From positions 204,571-268,570 of the forward strand of contig NZ_QUEE01000005.1 of assembly GCF_003477885.1 (NCBI RefSeq): a stretch of 64,000 nucleotides of DNA. The letters are read 5' to 3'. The notes below the pieces were generated by a model. The model saw nothing but the letters and a program-made list of their open reading frames with translations. It did not search any database and had not been told where the DNA came from. Below are positions 9,052 to 19,284 of the stretch, one piece after another (positions within the stretch are counted from its first letter, which is position 1; the number at the start of each line of letters is the position of its first letter). A program made the position numbers and the translations under genes. Source of the stretch: Lachnotalea sp. AF33-28 (lineage in GTDB: Bacteria > Bacillota > Clostridia > Lachnospirales > Lachnospiraceae).

Positions 9052-10695
9052 ATGAAAAAGAAAGTAATTGCTGTAGTGTTGGTACTTTCGTTGATTTTGT
9101 GCGGGCTTACCGGCTGCCACAGCGCGGACAGTTCGGTGCCTTCGTCATCGAATCAGGAGACATCCGGCCAGGCGGCAGGAGAGAGCTTTAACGAGACGGG
9201 GTATCCGATTGTAAATGAGCCACTGACTCTGAAGGTCATGTTTGCCATTCGGGACACGGACGTGCTGACGGAACCGGATACCATGCCGGTTATCCGGGCT
9301 CTGGAGGAGAAGACTGGGATTCATCTGGAGTGGGAGGTGGTAAAGAGCAGTGATTGGAGCACAAAACTTAACCTGATGTGGGCTTCCGGGGAATATCCGG
9401 ATATACTGCTCCATCCCAGCGGCGCTGTGGAAAAAGAAGAATTCGGTGTGGAACAGCATCTGCTGATCCCTCTGGAGGAGATGATAGAGCAGTATATGCC
9501 GGTTTATACAGAACGGATCGCGGGAGAAGATGAAGATCCCACAACAAGTCTGATCGCCTCGGACGGGCATACATATTCGATCGGCTATCTGTTTGCCCAG
9601 GATATCAGTGTGGAACAGCATTTCTTTATCAACCAGGAATGGCTGGACGCATTGAACCTGAAGACACCAGAGACGATGGATGAGCTGACGGATACACTTA
9701 GAGCCTTTAAGAATGGGGATCCCAATGGCAACGGTCAGCCGGATGAGGTCCCGTTACAGATGGGACTGAACGCGGCCGGTTATGGCATTAGATGGCTGCT
9801 TCCCATGTTTGGTATACCGCTGGATAGCGGCAGCAGATGGATCTATATCGACGATGATAAGAACGTGCAGCTGGCCCCTGTCCAGGACGGATTCAGGCAG
9901 TGCATGGAATGGCTGCATGTGCTGTATGAAGAGGGACTGACAGATCCGGAGTTTATTTCACAGGATAAGAATACTGTGGATACCAAGCTGAAAAGCGATA
10001 ATGTGGGAATGTTTGTGTGCTGGCGTCTGGAGGCCATGGGATATTCGGACGGGGTAGAGAAGAATGCCACATTGTTCGTTCCCCCGTCACCCGAAGGGAC
10101 GAAGGTCAGCTGCTACCGATACCTGGAGACCGCAAGCCCAGGAGCGAGTATCACCTGCACTAATGAACATGTGCCAGAGTCACTCCGGCTGCTGGATGCC
10201 ATGCTGGAAACGGAGACTATGTTTTCTCTTTACTTCGGAGCAGAAGGCAGCGGTGCTGAGGGAAAAGGCTGGGAATACGATAACAACGGCATGATCAATG
10301 TCACAAATGACAATACGGCAGATGTCAAAGATTATCTGGATTGTAATGCACTGTTTTTCGCACCCGGCAATTATATCTCATCCACTTATAATCTGCCTTC
10401 TCAGAGGATTGAGAAGATTGAATACTGTGATATATATGAGGAGGCCGGTATTGTACAGAAGTACTCTGATAAGTATCTGAACTATGTGCCCCTGACCGCT
10501 GAACAGCGGGATTCCACTCAGCTGATTGCCACTGATATAGACAATGCTGTGTGGGAGAACGCGGCGAACTTTGTATCAAAAGGGGTGACGGACGAGAGCT
10601 GGGATGCCTTTGTTAAGCTGTTTGCAGATATGGGAGTTGAGGAGAAGTATGTTCAGGTCTATCAGGGAGCGCTGGATCAGATGAAACTTGATTAA
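9052..10695 (+). CDS. Extracellular sugar-binding lipoprotein, LplA type
   Basis: 547 residues. The ATG is fixed by GGAGG six bases upstream; a TTG two codons earlier overlaps the spacer and is rejected. A lipoprotein signal peptide ends at LTGC (~residue 23), followed by a Ser/Gln-rich linker. The mature part is a large cluster of the LplA/YtcQ family, with the calcium-loop-like NGDPNGNGQPDE (~residue 222) common in that family. It is the binding component for the two permeases just upstream. A hairpin terminator follows. Confidence 0.92.
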   Translation: MKKKVIAVVLVLSLILCGLTGCHSADSSVPSSSNQETSGQAAGESFNETGYPIVNEPLTLKVMFAIRDTDVLTEPDTMPVIRALEEKTGIHLEWEVVKSSDWSTKLNLMWASGEYPDILLHPSGAVEKEEFGVEQHLLIPLEEMIEQYMPVYTERIAGEDEDPTTSLIASDGHTYSIGYLFAQDISVEQHFFINQEWLDALNLKTPETMDELTDTLRAFKNGDPNGNGQPDEVPLQMGLNAAGYGIRWLLPMFGIPLDSGSRWIYIDDDKNVQLAPVQDGFRQCMEWLHVLYEEGLTDPEFISQDKNTVDTKLKSDNVGMFVCWRLEAMGYSDGVEKNATLFVPPSPEGTKVSCYRYLETASPGASITCTNEHVPESLRLLDAMLETETMFSLYFGAEGSGAEGKGWEYDNNGMINVTNDNTADVKDYLDCNALFFAPGNYISSTYNLPSQRIEKIEYCDIYEEAGIVQKYSDKYLNYVPLTAEQRDSTQLIATDIDNAVWENAANFVSKGVTDESWDAFVKLFADMGVEEKYVQVYQGALDQMKLD

Positions 10696-10718
10696 GGCAG
10701 GGAACTGATCTGGGCCAT

Positions 10719-10757
10719 GCAAACAATCTCGTCATTTTGAATGGCGAGATTGTTTGC
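10719..10757 (+). terminator. Rho-independent terminator after the import operon
   Basis: A 13-bp perfect stem (GCAAACAATCTCG with its complement) extended by four more pairs, with a short TTTGA loop, then a weak T stretch. It separates the importer from the regulator gene. Confidence 0.7.
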
Positions 10758-10824
10758 GTTTCCCGGACATGGTAAAATAGACAGAACGGTTTGCAGACTC
10801 AGCACTATTTGAGGGGGATCACGG

Positions 10825-13035
10825 ATGAACAGAACAGAGGGAAAGTGGAGAAACAGAAATATTTTTCATTATATTGTTGCAGTAAGCACCGTCCTTTTGC
10901 TGATATTTCTGTCTATGGGGATATACATTTATCAGTATTATTATCACACTATTTACGCCGATTTTCTTGCCGCAAATGAACGCACATTGGATTACATCAT
11001 GACCAGGCATGAAAGTGAGATGAAGATCCTGAAGAATATTGTGATTCAGATGAATGTGGAGACAAATATCACAAGATTCCGATTGGAGGAGACACCGGAG
11101 AAAAGCCTGAAATTGCGGGATCGCCTTAATCAATACTGGATAGCCAGCGAATTTTTTGAATTTATCTTTTACTGTTACCACAGGGATCATTATGTTTTTA
11201 ATCAGAATACTTCCCTGGAGATTGATTCCTTTCTTAACAAGGGACTTGTATTAGAGGAGAACAGCCGAGGGATGTTCAAAGAGTTTCTGTATGATGAAAG
11301 CGGAGAGATGCTGGCGCTGCCGGAGCAGGAAGTGTGCGGCTATCTGCAGGCAGGATATCTGGTATCCGAACAGTCCACAATTTACATGCTTCCTGTGCTG
11401 CCGGACAACATCGGTACGGCCGTATTTGTGGTGAATCAAAAATTTTATAACGAACTGTTGGGGAGCGAGGCTAAGGAACGGAGAAACAATTATATCCTGT
11501 ACGACGGGCAGATCATTGTCTCCCGGGAAAATTTTGATACGGAGGCCGATGAACTGCTCCGGCAGACGGCAGTTATGGAAGCGGTGCAACAGAAACAGGG
11601 GAAGGTGACTATCGGCGGAGAGCATTATCTGCTTACAGCGGAGCGTGGAGTGAGCGGACTCACCTACTGTACTCTGCAGACTATGGATGTTTTTCGTGAG
11701 AAGATATTGTCAGAGCAATGGGGGATTTTGTTTTTGCTGCTGGTGTGCAGCGTGCCGGCTGCAATCGCGGTGGTAAGCGCGTCAAGGGCGGTTTCCACCA
11801 GAGTGAAGAGACTGAATATGCTGTTAAATCAGAAGGAGGATTCATATAATTATGACAGCATCGAGAGTGGGATACAAATGCTGACAAAAAGCAGCCAGGA
11901 ATCTACCCGTGAAAATTTGAACCATCGCAAATCTGGCTTTATCAGAAGCTTTGTTCAGAGTGATTACAGGAAGGATGAAATATACCGGGCGGCGCGGGAT
12001 TCTGGATTTTTGCTGGAAAACATCAGCCTGTTTCTGGTTGTGCTTATGGGTGACAGGGGAGACGGTAATGAGGGAAGGATACACACCCTGATGCTTCAGG
12101 AGATTGAGAAGGAAAATACGGTGGAGGGCTGGCAAGTTGGGCTGATTAACAGCGGTCAGAGCCTGTATGTGCTGTTTGGCAGAGAGAGAAAAAGCATGGA
12201 AGAGGTGCTGCAGCGGCTGTTTACCTGCGGCCAGGAGCACTGTGAAGAGTTTATCATGGCTGTCAGCGAATACCATGAGGATTTCGAAGAGGGGGCGAAG
12301 GCTTATCTTGAGGCGGACGCAGCTTATGACAACCGTTTTTTGGAAGATAACAGCATGATGTTACGCTTTTCATCGTTGGGAGGTCCTGGGACAGTCGAGA
12401 TGCTGCCGGACGTATATCTGTACAATCTGAAAAAAGCGATCCGTTCGGGCAGTATGCCGGAGGTGCAAAGGACAGTGGGAGATATATGCAATCGGGTGAA
12501 GCAGGGAAACCAGACACTTTTGACTTTTCGTATCATGTATAACGACCTGCTCCATTTGCTATTGGAGGAATTTAAAGATGTGGGAACGGACCTGAAGGAT
12601 GTATACAATGTATTTATGCTGTCCCAATGTCTGAATATCCATGATTTTAGCGATATCCTATGCGAAGCCTGCCGTATGCTGATGGATAACCGACGGGCTA
12701 CCGAAAAGGAACGGGACAATATGGCTGCCCGCGCGGTTTCCTACATGCAGGAGAATTTCGGTAACCCTGAATTAAATATGGGAATGCTGGCTGAATATCT
12801 GGGTATCAGTCCGGTGACTCTTGCGGTGGAGTTCAGGAACAGCGAAAATATCAGCCCTTCCGACTACCTGGTGGCCATACGCATGGAGAAGGCGAAAGAG
12901 TTGCTGGAGAATACTAAGCTGCTTGTGAAGGAAGTTAGCCAGGCTGTTGGATACGAGGATGACCATGTGTTTATGAGGCGGTTTAAGAAATATGTGGGAA
13001 AGACGCCTAAGGAGTACCGCATGGGCAGAATGTGA
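10825..13035 (+). CDS. Membrane-anchored AraC family transcriptional regulator
   Basis: 736 residues. A first membrane helix (~16-37) and a second (~300-320) enclose an extracellular sensor region of ~260 residues, probably a Cache-type domain. A cytoplasmic region of ~300 residues leads to a C-terminal AraC DNA-binding domain (~640-736) with two helix-turn-helix units (LAEYLGISPVTLAVEF and the VSQAVGYEDDHVFMRRFKKY signature). The ATG follows GAGGGGG. Its position between the importer and the glycosidases suggests it senses an external sugar and controls this locus. Confidence 0.9.
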   Translation: MNRTEGKWRNRNIFHYIVAVSTVLLLIFLSMGIYIYQYYYHTIYADFLAANERTLDYIMTRHESEMKILKNIVIQMNVETNITRFRLEETPEKSLKLRDRLNQYWIASEFFEFIFYCYHRDHYVFNQNTSLEIDSFLNKGLVLEENSRGMFKEFLYDESGEMLALPEQEVCGYLQAGYLVSEQSTIYMLPVLPDNIGTAVFVVNQKFYNELLGSEAKERRNNYILYDGQIIVSRENFDTEADELLRQTAVMEAVQQKQGKVTIGGEHYLLTAERGVSGLTYCTLQTMDVFREKILSEQWGILFLLLVCSVPAAIAVVSASRAVSTRVKRLNMLLNQKEDSYNYDSIESGIQMLTKSSQESTRENLNHRKSGFIRSFVQSDYRKDEIYRAARDSGFLLENISLFLVVLMGDRGDGNEGRIHTLMLQEIEKENTVEGWQVGLINSGQSLYVLFGRERKSMEEVLQRLFTCGQEHCEEFIMAVSEYHEDFEEGAKAYLEADAAYDNRFLEDNSMMLRFSSLGGPGTVEMLPDVYLYNLKKAIRSGSMPEVQRTVGDICNRVKQGNQTLLTFRIMYNDLLHLLLEEFKDVGTDLKDVYNVFMLSQCLNIHDFSDILCEACRMLMDNRRATEKERDNMAARAVSYMQENFGNPELNMGMLAEYLGISPVTLAVEFRNSENISPSDYLVAIRMEKAKELLENTKLLVKEVSQAVGYEDDHVFMRRFKKYVGKTPKEYRMGRM

Positions 13036-13075
13036 ATTCAGATGATAATGGAGAAGTGAAGGAAAGGATCAGAAA

Positions 13076-14992
13076 ATGCCAAGAACAGAAGAAATACTTA
13101 TGACAGGATGGGAATTCGGATTGATGAAATGCGGTCCTTACAGTGTTGCCGAGGCTGCCAAGAAACAGAAGGTGCAGGGAGTGCCTGAAGAGATACCTGA
13201 TATCCCGGAAGATTTGCGCTTCACATCGGTTAGACTACCTCATGATTGGGCGGTGGACGCACCCTTTGACAGAAATATGGTGCAGGGAGAAGATCAGGGG
13301 TTCAGGGACCGCTGGGGTATCGGCTGGTACAGGAGAGCGCTGCGTCTGGAGCATAAATATCCGAGGTACCTGTACTTTATGGAGTTCGGCGGTGTTTACG
13401 AGAATTGTACCGTATGGGTGAACGAAAAATGTGCAGGAGGACATAAGTATGGTTACAGTACCTCCTATCAAGCTGAAGGGTGTTTGTCTGTATCAGGAGG
13501 CGGGGTGCCTTGGGATAGCCGCGAAGCCGGAGATTTGGCGGGAGCGGCTTCAGCATCTGAAGGAGCTGGGCTGCAACGCAATCCGGGCAGCCCACCATAC
13601 CTTTGCGGAAGAGTTCATAGATCTGTGTGATGAGATGGGCTTTTATGTGTATGAGGAATGTTTTGATAAATGGCAGGGCGGGCTTTATGGCAGATATTTT
13701 GAGCAGGAATGGCAGTCTGATATGGATGCTATGATAAAGCGGGACAGAACCGTCCCAGCGTAGTTATATGGGGTGTGGGAAATGAGGTAGAAAACCAGGG
13801 GCAGGAATCTATGCTGAAAATATTGCAGATGCTTAAGAGGTACGCCTTATCTTTGGATGATACACGGCCTGTGTCCTATGCGATGAATCCTCATTTTAAG
13901 AGAGAAAGCGATGTGAATCTGTCAGCGATCAAGGATATTCAGCAGTTTGTGGACGAGATATCTGATACAGAAATCTATGACAATCGTGAACGTGTGGAGC
14001 GAATTTCGGGTATTGCAGAACTAGTTGATATTATTTCCTGCAATTACCAGGAACAATGGTATTCGCTGATTCATGAAGCCGTGCCAGATAAACTGATTCT
14101 GGGTACGGAGCTATACCAATATTTTATGGGGAATGGGGAGCAGATGCAGAATTTTACTGAGAAAAATCCGTCCCTGATTCCATTTGAAAAACCATACTGT
14201 ATTGGGGGTATGATCTGGACTGGCTACGACTATCCGGGTGAGTCCATGGGTTACCCAGCCAAGGGGTGGGGCGGCGCATTAATCCGCACGAATAATGAGT
14301 GCAGGTCAGGGTTCTATCTCATCCAGAGTTATTGGAGAGAGGAGCCAATGGTGCATTTTTCCGTTATGGATTATTTTCTGGCAGATGAAGGGATAAAGGA
14401 GCACTGGGATATGCCTGCTTACGCAGATCATTGGCAATTCTCTCGATTCCATAAATGTTTGATTCCATATTCGATTGTCAGTAACTGTGAAGAGGTAGCA
14501 TTATATCTGAATGGTAAACGATTCTAAATTCCCCGCCCTAAGGATTGCCCTAACAGGTTGATTACGGGATTCCTGCCCTGGCAGCCAGGAACAGTGCGTG
14601 TAGTCGGACTGAACGGTGGAAAAGTAGTCTGCAGCCAGGAAACCGTGACGCCGGGGCCTGCCATAAAGCTGCAGTTTGATGGGGGGCTCCGCCATGTGAA
14701 AGCGGAGGAAGGGTATCAAATACTGCTGACAGTCAGGGCCGCTGACGGGGAGGGGCATCCATATTTTCGGGAGAGTGGAAAAGTGCGGTTCCGAACAGAA
14801 GGTCCGGCTGTGATTCTGGCAGTAGACAACGGAGATATTACAGGAAATGAACCCTATAGGGAAGACCATATTCATATGCATCGGGGATGTGCCAGCGTAC
14901 TGATTGTGCTGACAGGAGAGCCAGGGCGTGTGTCAGTATGGGCGGACTCGGATGGTATGAGAAGCGGGCAGATCACTCTTTGTGTAGGGTAG
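13076..14992 (+). pseudogene. Glycoside hydrolase family 2 (beta-galactosidase/glucuronidase type), broken in three places
   Basis: The N-terminal jelly-roll domain (RLPHDWAVDAPF, then GIGWYRR) runs to HKYGYS near 13458. The frame then jumps to PIKLKGVCLYQEAGCLG, so the rest of the sugar-binding domain and the Ig-like domain (roughly 150-250 residues) are deleted with loss of frame. A second break near 13750 is a one-base loss: adding one A after GACAGA restores the acid/base region as RNRPSVVIWGVGNEVENQG. A third is an in-frame TAA at 14525-14527; reading continues in the same frame as IPRPKDCPNRLITGFLPW and on to 14992. The TIM-barrel part keeps GTELYQYF. It cannot make a full enzyme. Confidence 0.88.
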
Positions 14993-15031
14993 ATAAGATG
15001 GGCTGTATAAAGAGGATTATGGAGGAACAGA

Positions 15032-16588
15032 ATGGAACCATATTTTTATGCAACAGAAGACAGCATTACATTGTACTGGGAATTGCCTGAGGATTCGGGA
15101 GTCTATGAAGGGTACCGGATTTTGGTGGATGGGCGTGAGGCAGGAATTACAAACAGAACTCATTATGAGCTGACGGGGCTGGAAGCTGAGAGGAATTATG
15201 AGATCAGCTTATATCGGATTCCTAAAACTTTTAAGGAAAACGACGGTTCGAAAGCTAGAGGAAATGCAGTTGAAGAGGCGGAGCAGGAATGTCCCTGGAA
15301 AAGAGTTTCCATAACAACAACGCCGCACCGAAGAAGGCTGAATGTTACGCAATCACCTTACCGGGCGGCTGGCGACAGACATACTATGAATACGCTGGTT
15401 CTTCAGCAGGCAATTGACGACTGCGGACCTGGAGAAACCGTGTACCTGCCTGCTGGCGTTTACCGTACAGGAGCGCTGCGCCTCCACAGTGACATGGAAC
15501 TGTATCTGGAGGAAGGGGCAGTGCTTTTAGGGACAGATAACCCGGAGGATTACCTGCCACGTATTTGGAGCCGTTTTGAAGGTACAGAGCTTCCCTGCTA
15601 CCAAAGCCTTTTAAATTTGGGAGAATTAGATCATGATGCAGGATATAATTGTAAAAATGTGGTGATCCGGGGAGGCGGTACTATTGAGAGCGGAGGAAGA
15701 ACCTTGGCAGAGAGGGTGATTGCGGATGAAACGGTGCGGCTGAAGGATTATCTGGAGGAATTGGGGGATATGATCCAGGAGTGCGAGAAACCGGAGACCA
15801 TACCCGGCAGAGTACGTCCCCGGCTGATTAATATGAGTAACTGCCAGAATATTACATTATCGCATGTGACTTTGAAAAATGGAGCCAGTTGGAATGTACA
15901 TATGATTTATTCAGATCATATTGTGACAGATCATTGCATTTTCTACTCCGAGAATATATGGAATGGGGACGGCTGGGATCCGGACTCGTCCACGGACTGT
16001 ACAGTCTTTGGCTGTACGTTCTACACAGGAGATGATTCTGTGGCGATAAAGTCCGGTAAAAACCCGGAGGGTAATACGGTTAACCGTCCTTCTGCCCGGA
16101 TCAGAGTTTTTGACTGTCAATGTGCATTTGGTCACGGAATATGTATCGGAAGCGAGATGTCCGGAGGCGTAGAGGATGTAAGTATCTGGGATTGTGATAT
16201 GGGAAATTCACTCTGTGGTATCGAAATTAAAGGCACTAAAAAGCGAGGAGGTTATGTTCGCGGGGTAAAGGTAGTAAATGTGAGGAGCGCCAGGGTTTTA
16301 TTTCATTCCGTGGGCTATAACGATGATGGGGTTGCTGCGAAAGAGCCGCCAGTCTTTGAAAATTGCCGATTTGAAAACCTGGAGATACTGGGGGAATATT
16401 ATAGCAGACACAGAGGCTATCAGGAATGTGAAGCCATAGAATTATGCGGTTTCGATATGTCTGGCCATGAACTCCGAAATATTATCTTTCGTAATATAAC
16501 AATTGGCAAAGAAGGACAGAGCAGAAAGCAGACCATCAGTCTGCAGTTTTGTGAAGATATAACATTGGAAAGAGTGCGCTGCCTTTAA
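15032..16588 (+). CDS. Glycoside hydrolase family 28 (polygalacturonase type) with N-terminal FN3-like domain
   Basis: 518 residues, ATG eight bases after GGAGG. Residues ~1-95 look like a fibronectin III domain (ITLYWELPEDSGVYEGYRI). The rest is a right-handed beta-helix of GH28. Its catalytic motifs are in order: NGDGWDPDSS (~310), GDDSVAIKSG (~333) and GHGICIGSE (~366). The usual R-x-K substrate motif reads GIEIKG here, with Glu in place of Arg. There is no signal peptide, so it probably trims imported oligogalacturonides or related oligomers inside the cell. It lies 39 bases after the GH2 pseudogene, in the same operon direction. Confidence 0.9.
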   Translation: MEPYFYATEDSITLYWELPEDSGVYEGYRILVDGREAGITNRTHYELTGLEAERNYEISLYRIPKTFKENDGSKARGNAVEEAEQECPWKRVSITTTPHRRRLNVTQSPYRAAGDRHTMNTLVLQQAIDDCGPGETVYLPAGVYRTGALRLHSDMELYLEEGAVLLGTDNPEDYLPRIWSRFEGTELPCYQSLLNLGELDHDAGYNCKNVVIRGGGTIESGGRTLAERVIADETVRLKDYLEELGDMIQECEKPETIPGRVRPRLINMSNCQNITLSHVTLKNGASWNVHMIYSDHIVTDHCIFYSENIWNGDGWDPDSSTDCTVFGCTFYTGDDSVAIKSGKNPEGNTVNRPSARIRVFDCQCAFGHGICIGSEMSGGVEDVSIWDCDMGNSLCGIEIKGTKKRGGYVRGVKVVNVRSARVLFHSVGYNDDGVAAKEPPVFENCRFENLEILGEYYSRHRGYQECEAIELCGFDMSGHELRNIIFRNITIGKEGQSRKQTISLQFCEDITLERVRCL

Positions 16589-16607
16589 TAATACACAGCT
16601 ATTTAGC

Positions 16608-16650
16608 TAAAAATAAAAAGGGAAAGCGGACATCCCTGTTCCGCTTTCCC
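16608..16650 (-). terminator. Rho-independent terminator between convergent genes
   Basis: An 11-bp perfect stem (GGGAAAGCGGA with TCCGCTTTCCC, nine-base loop). Its A-rich left flank gives a T-run when read on the minus strand, so it best serves the minus-strand pseudogene. It may also stop the GH28 transcript. Confidence 0.75.
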
Positions 16651-16671
16651 ATCGTCTTTCCCTAAATTCTT

Positions 16672-18007
16672 CTATTCTTTCGTCTCCGTCAGATAGGTAT
16701 CCAAAAGCGCCACCAGCTTCTCAATCTCAATAGGTTTCGTGGTGTGAGCGTTCATCCCGGCGTTTAAAGAGCGTTCCACATCCTCTTTAAATGCATTGGC
16801 GCTCATGGCAATGATGGGGATCTCACGCGCTCCCGGCTTGCCGCTTTTGCGGATTTTCCTGGCGGCGGCCAAGCCATCCATCACAGGCATCTGTATATCC
16901 ATCAGGATCAGATCATAATATCCTTCCGGTTTCTGCAGATAGCCTTTCACTGCTTCTTTCCCGTTTTTCATCCGTTCCACCTGATAATTATAACTGCCAA
17001 GCAGTGTCTGGGCGATTTCGGCATTCAGATCGTTATCTTCAGCCAGAAGAATGCGTTTCTCCGAAAGCATTTCCGCAGACCGGATGACCTCTGGCTTCAC
17101 CGGTTCCCCGGGCATCTGACATTCAGACAGTTTGATCGGTACGGTGAAATAGAACTCAGAGCCGGTTCCGGGCACCTTACCGGTATTATCCCCGTCCACC
17201 TGTTCAAATGCATCAAAAATCACCTCCAGGTTTTCGGCGCTGATGCCGCAGCCGGAGTCTTTTACCCGGAAGGTGAATTCCGCCTGCTCTTTTCCCCCGG
17301 ATTTTTCCTCCGCCACCAGGAAGTCACCCCGATGAGCAGATCGCGGTAAAGCTGTGCACGTTCTTCCTCTGTGGACAGAAGGTAATCCAGATATTCTCCC
17401 ATTCCGTGAAACTTGTTGAGCGTGATACGCCGTTCAATCCTCCGGTAGATCGTATTTGTCTTATAGATCGTGAAGTCGATGTCCGAATACAGGCTGATCG
17501 CATTGAGGATACAGGAATAATCTTCTGCCAGATCCATATGGGTCAGTTCTTCCTGATGCATGGACTGAATGTGAGGATTTTTCAGGTATTCCCTCAGGGA
17601 GGAACCGATCTGTGCCACGTTTAAGGTTAAATCCACCATGCCGGTGGCGAGGGCGCTCTGCGGCATGGAGGCATACTGGGCCTCGCCCGGTTTCTGGACG
17701 ATCACAAGCCCTCCGTTTTCTTTGACAGAACCGATTCCAATGGCCCCGTCAGAGCCGCTTCCGGACAGGATAATGGCCACGGCATGCACGTCGCTAACCG
17801 AGGCCAGAGATTATCCATCAGGCTGACGGCATCCGGTGAAAGATGCTGTACAATAATAAACGATGCGCCGGTATCAAGCGGCATATGCTGAAACAGTTCC
17901 TGCAATGCCTCGACTCCTCCCGCGGAAGCTCCCACCCCCACATAGCACCGGACATCCTCCTGATCCGGCAGCATATAATCTGCCTGATCGGCGCCTATCT
18001 CTTCCAT
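16672..18007 (-). pseudogene. CheB-CheR-histidine kinase-receiver fusion, multiply deleted
   Basis: It starts at an ATG with AAGGAGAG upstream and a CheB methylesterase start (VGVGASAGGVEAL). Near 17800 the frame jumps to HAVAIILSGSGSDGAIGIG, the end of CheB, with about 80 residues missing. The CheR N-terminal domain follows (YRRIERRITLNKF) and breaks off at LLIGVTSW near 17320. The frame then jumps to the kinase ATPase domain (FRVKDSGCGIS), which lacks its G boxes (VDGDNTGKVPGTGSEFYF). The C-terminal receiver (ILLAEDN, then LMDIQMPVMDG) is intact. Three deletion junctions make loss of function certain, though a free receiver could still be made. Confidence 0.85.
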
Positions 18008-18030
18008 GATACTCTCCTTTCATGCGAGCA

Positions 18031-18066
18031 ATACTATAGCTGGTGTCAGCACACTAGCTATAGTAT
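18031..18066. repeat. 11-bp perfect inverted repeat
   Basis: ATACTATAGCT and its exact complement, 14 bases apart, just upstream of the kinase pseudogene. It could be an operator or a hairpin. The following ~190 bases (18067-18257) hold nothing I recognise. Confidence 0.55.
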
Positions 18067-18257
18067 ATATATGTATTTTTAAATCATGACTTTCCCGAAT
18101 ATGCAAAAAACACCTGATGCAGATATCTCCTCATCAAGCATTCTTCCATATCACAGTGTTCGACAAAATGCACATTTATTTGCCATGGATTTCCACATGG
18201 ATATCCACATAGTTTTCATTCATTTTTCGGTAAAAACTTCGTAAAAAAGCACCAATA

Positions 18258-18276
18258 TATGAAACAAAGTTTCATA
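18258..18276. promoter_or_regulatory. Palindromic operator candidate for the RpiR regulator
   Basis: TATGAAAC-AAA-GTTTCATA, a perfect 8+3+8 palindrome 14 bases upstream of the -35 box of the MurNAc operon. Such dyads are typical RpiR/MurR-type sites; assignment to the adjacent regulator is inferred. Confidence 0.55.
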
Positions 18277-18290
18277 AAAAGGCAAAAGCA

Positions 18291-18318
18291 TTGATAAATA
18301 GTTTCCAATCCGTATAAT
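18291..18318 (+). promoter_or_regulatory. Sigma-A promoter of the MurNAc operon
   Basis: TTGATA, 16-base spacer, TATAAT, about 110 bases before the regulator ATG. Confidence 0.65.
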
Positions 18319-18369
18319 GAAAATAGAAACTGCATCGGATACAGTGACTGCCCCGGATTTTCCAATCCG

Positions 18370-18396
18370 AATGTTCCGGCGATATCCCGGAACATT
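18370..18396 (+). promoter_or_regulatory. 5' UTR hairpin
   Basis: AATGTTCCGG and its exact complement with a seven-base loop lie between the promoter and the regulator start. It may be a second operator or an RNA structure; no T-run follows. Confidence 0.45.
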
Positions 18397-18430
18397 GGAA
18401 AATTTTCAGGGCAGAGAATAAGAGGGTACA

Positions 18431-19273
18431 ATGAAAAATGTTCTGGTAAGACTGCAGGAATATTCTGCCCAGGCCACCACAACGGAGAAAGAGGTGATCG
18501 CATTTCTCCTGAAGGAGCCGGAGCAGGCGGCCGGCTGCAGCATACACGAATTGGCGGAAAGGACCTTTTCCTCCACCTCCACAGTCATACGGCTCTGCCA
18601 GAAGACGGGATTTCGCGGCTATAAGGAGTTCCAACAATCCCTGCTCTATGAGCTGGCGATCCGCAAGGATTCGGTGGAAAAACAGATGGAGGAGATCCGC
18701 AGGGAGGACAGCCTGGAAGAGATCGTCAATAAGGTAACCTATAAGAATATCGTATCCCTGGAGAATACCAGAAAGCTGATCGATATTCCGGTATTGGAGA
18801 AATGTGTGGAACTGCTGGTGCAGTGTCGCGCGGTCTACCTGTTCGGTCTGGGCTCTTCCCTGCTTGTGGCAAGGGATGCCTATCTGAAATTCCTGCGCGT
18901 AAACAAGGAATGTTTTCTCTGTGACGACTGGCATGCTCAGTATCTGCAGGCCATGAATATACGGGAGGGCAGCATCGCGATCATCATCAGCTATTCCGGC
19001 ATGACGAAGGAAATGATCTCCTGCGCGAAGAAAATCAAGAAGCAGGATGTTCCGATCATTCTGATCTCGCGGTTTGACGATTCGCCGCTGGCTAAACTGG
19101 CGGACTACAATCTTTCCGTGGCGGCGACGGAATTCATCATGCGCAGTGGAGCCATGTCCTCGCGCATCTCACAGCTCAATATCATTGATATTCTGTATAC
19201 GGCATACATAAATAAGAACTTTGAAGAAAATATGAGGCAGCTGGAACGCACTCATATCAGGAAACAGGAGTAG
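18431..19273 (+). CDS. RpiR family transcriptional regulator (MurR-like)
   Basis: 280 residues. The N-terminal helix-turn-helix (SIHELAERTFSSTSTVIRLCQKTGF, residues ~37-61) is followed by a SIS sugar-phosphate-binding domain (~105-250) with LFGLGSSLLVARDAY and IIISYSGMTKEMI. It starts 12 bases upstream of MurQ and co-transcribes with it. By family precedent the SIS domain senses a sugar phosphate, here probably MurNAc-6-phosphate, and the protein represses its own operon. The palindrome at 18258 is the likely site. Confidence 0.88.
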   Translation: MKNVLVRLQEYSAQATTTEKEVIAFLLKEPEQAAGCSIHELAERTFSSTSTVIRLCQKTGFRGYKEFQQSLLYELAIRKDSVEKQMEEIRREDSLEEIVNKVTYKNIVSLENTRKLIDIPVLEKCVELLVQCRAVYLFGLGSSLLVARDAYLKFLRVNKECFLCDDWHAQYLQAMNIREGSIAIIISYSGMTKEMISCAKKIKKQDVPIILISRFDDSPLAKLADYNLSVAATEFIMRSGAMSSRISQLNIIDILYTAYINKNFEENMRQLERTHIRKQE

Positions 19274-19284
19274 GAGGTGGAAAA

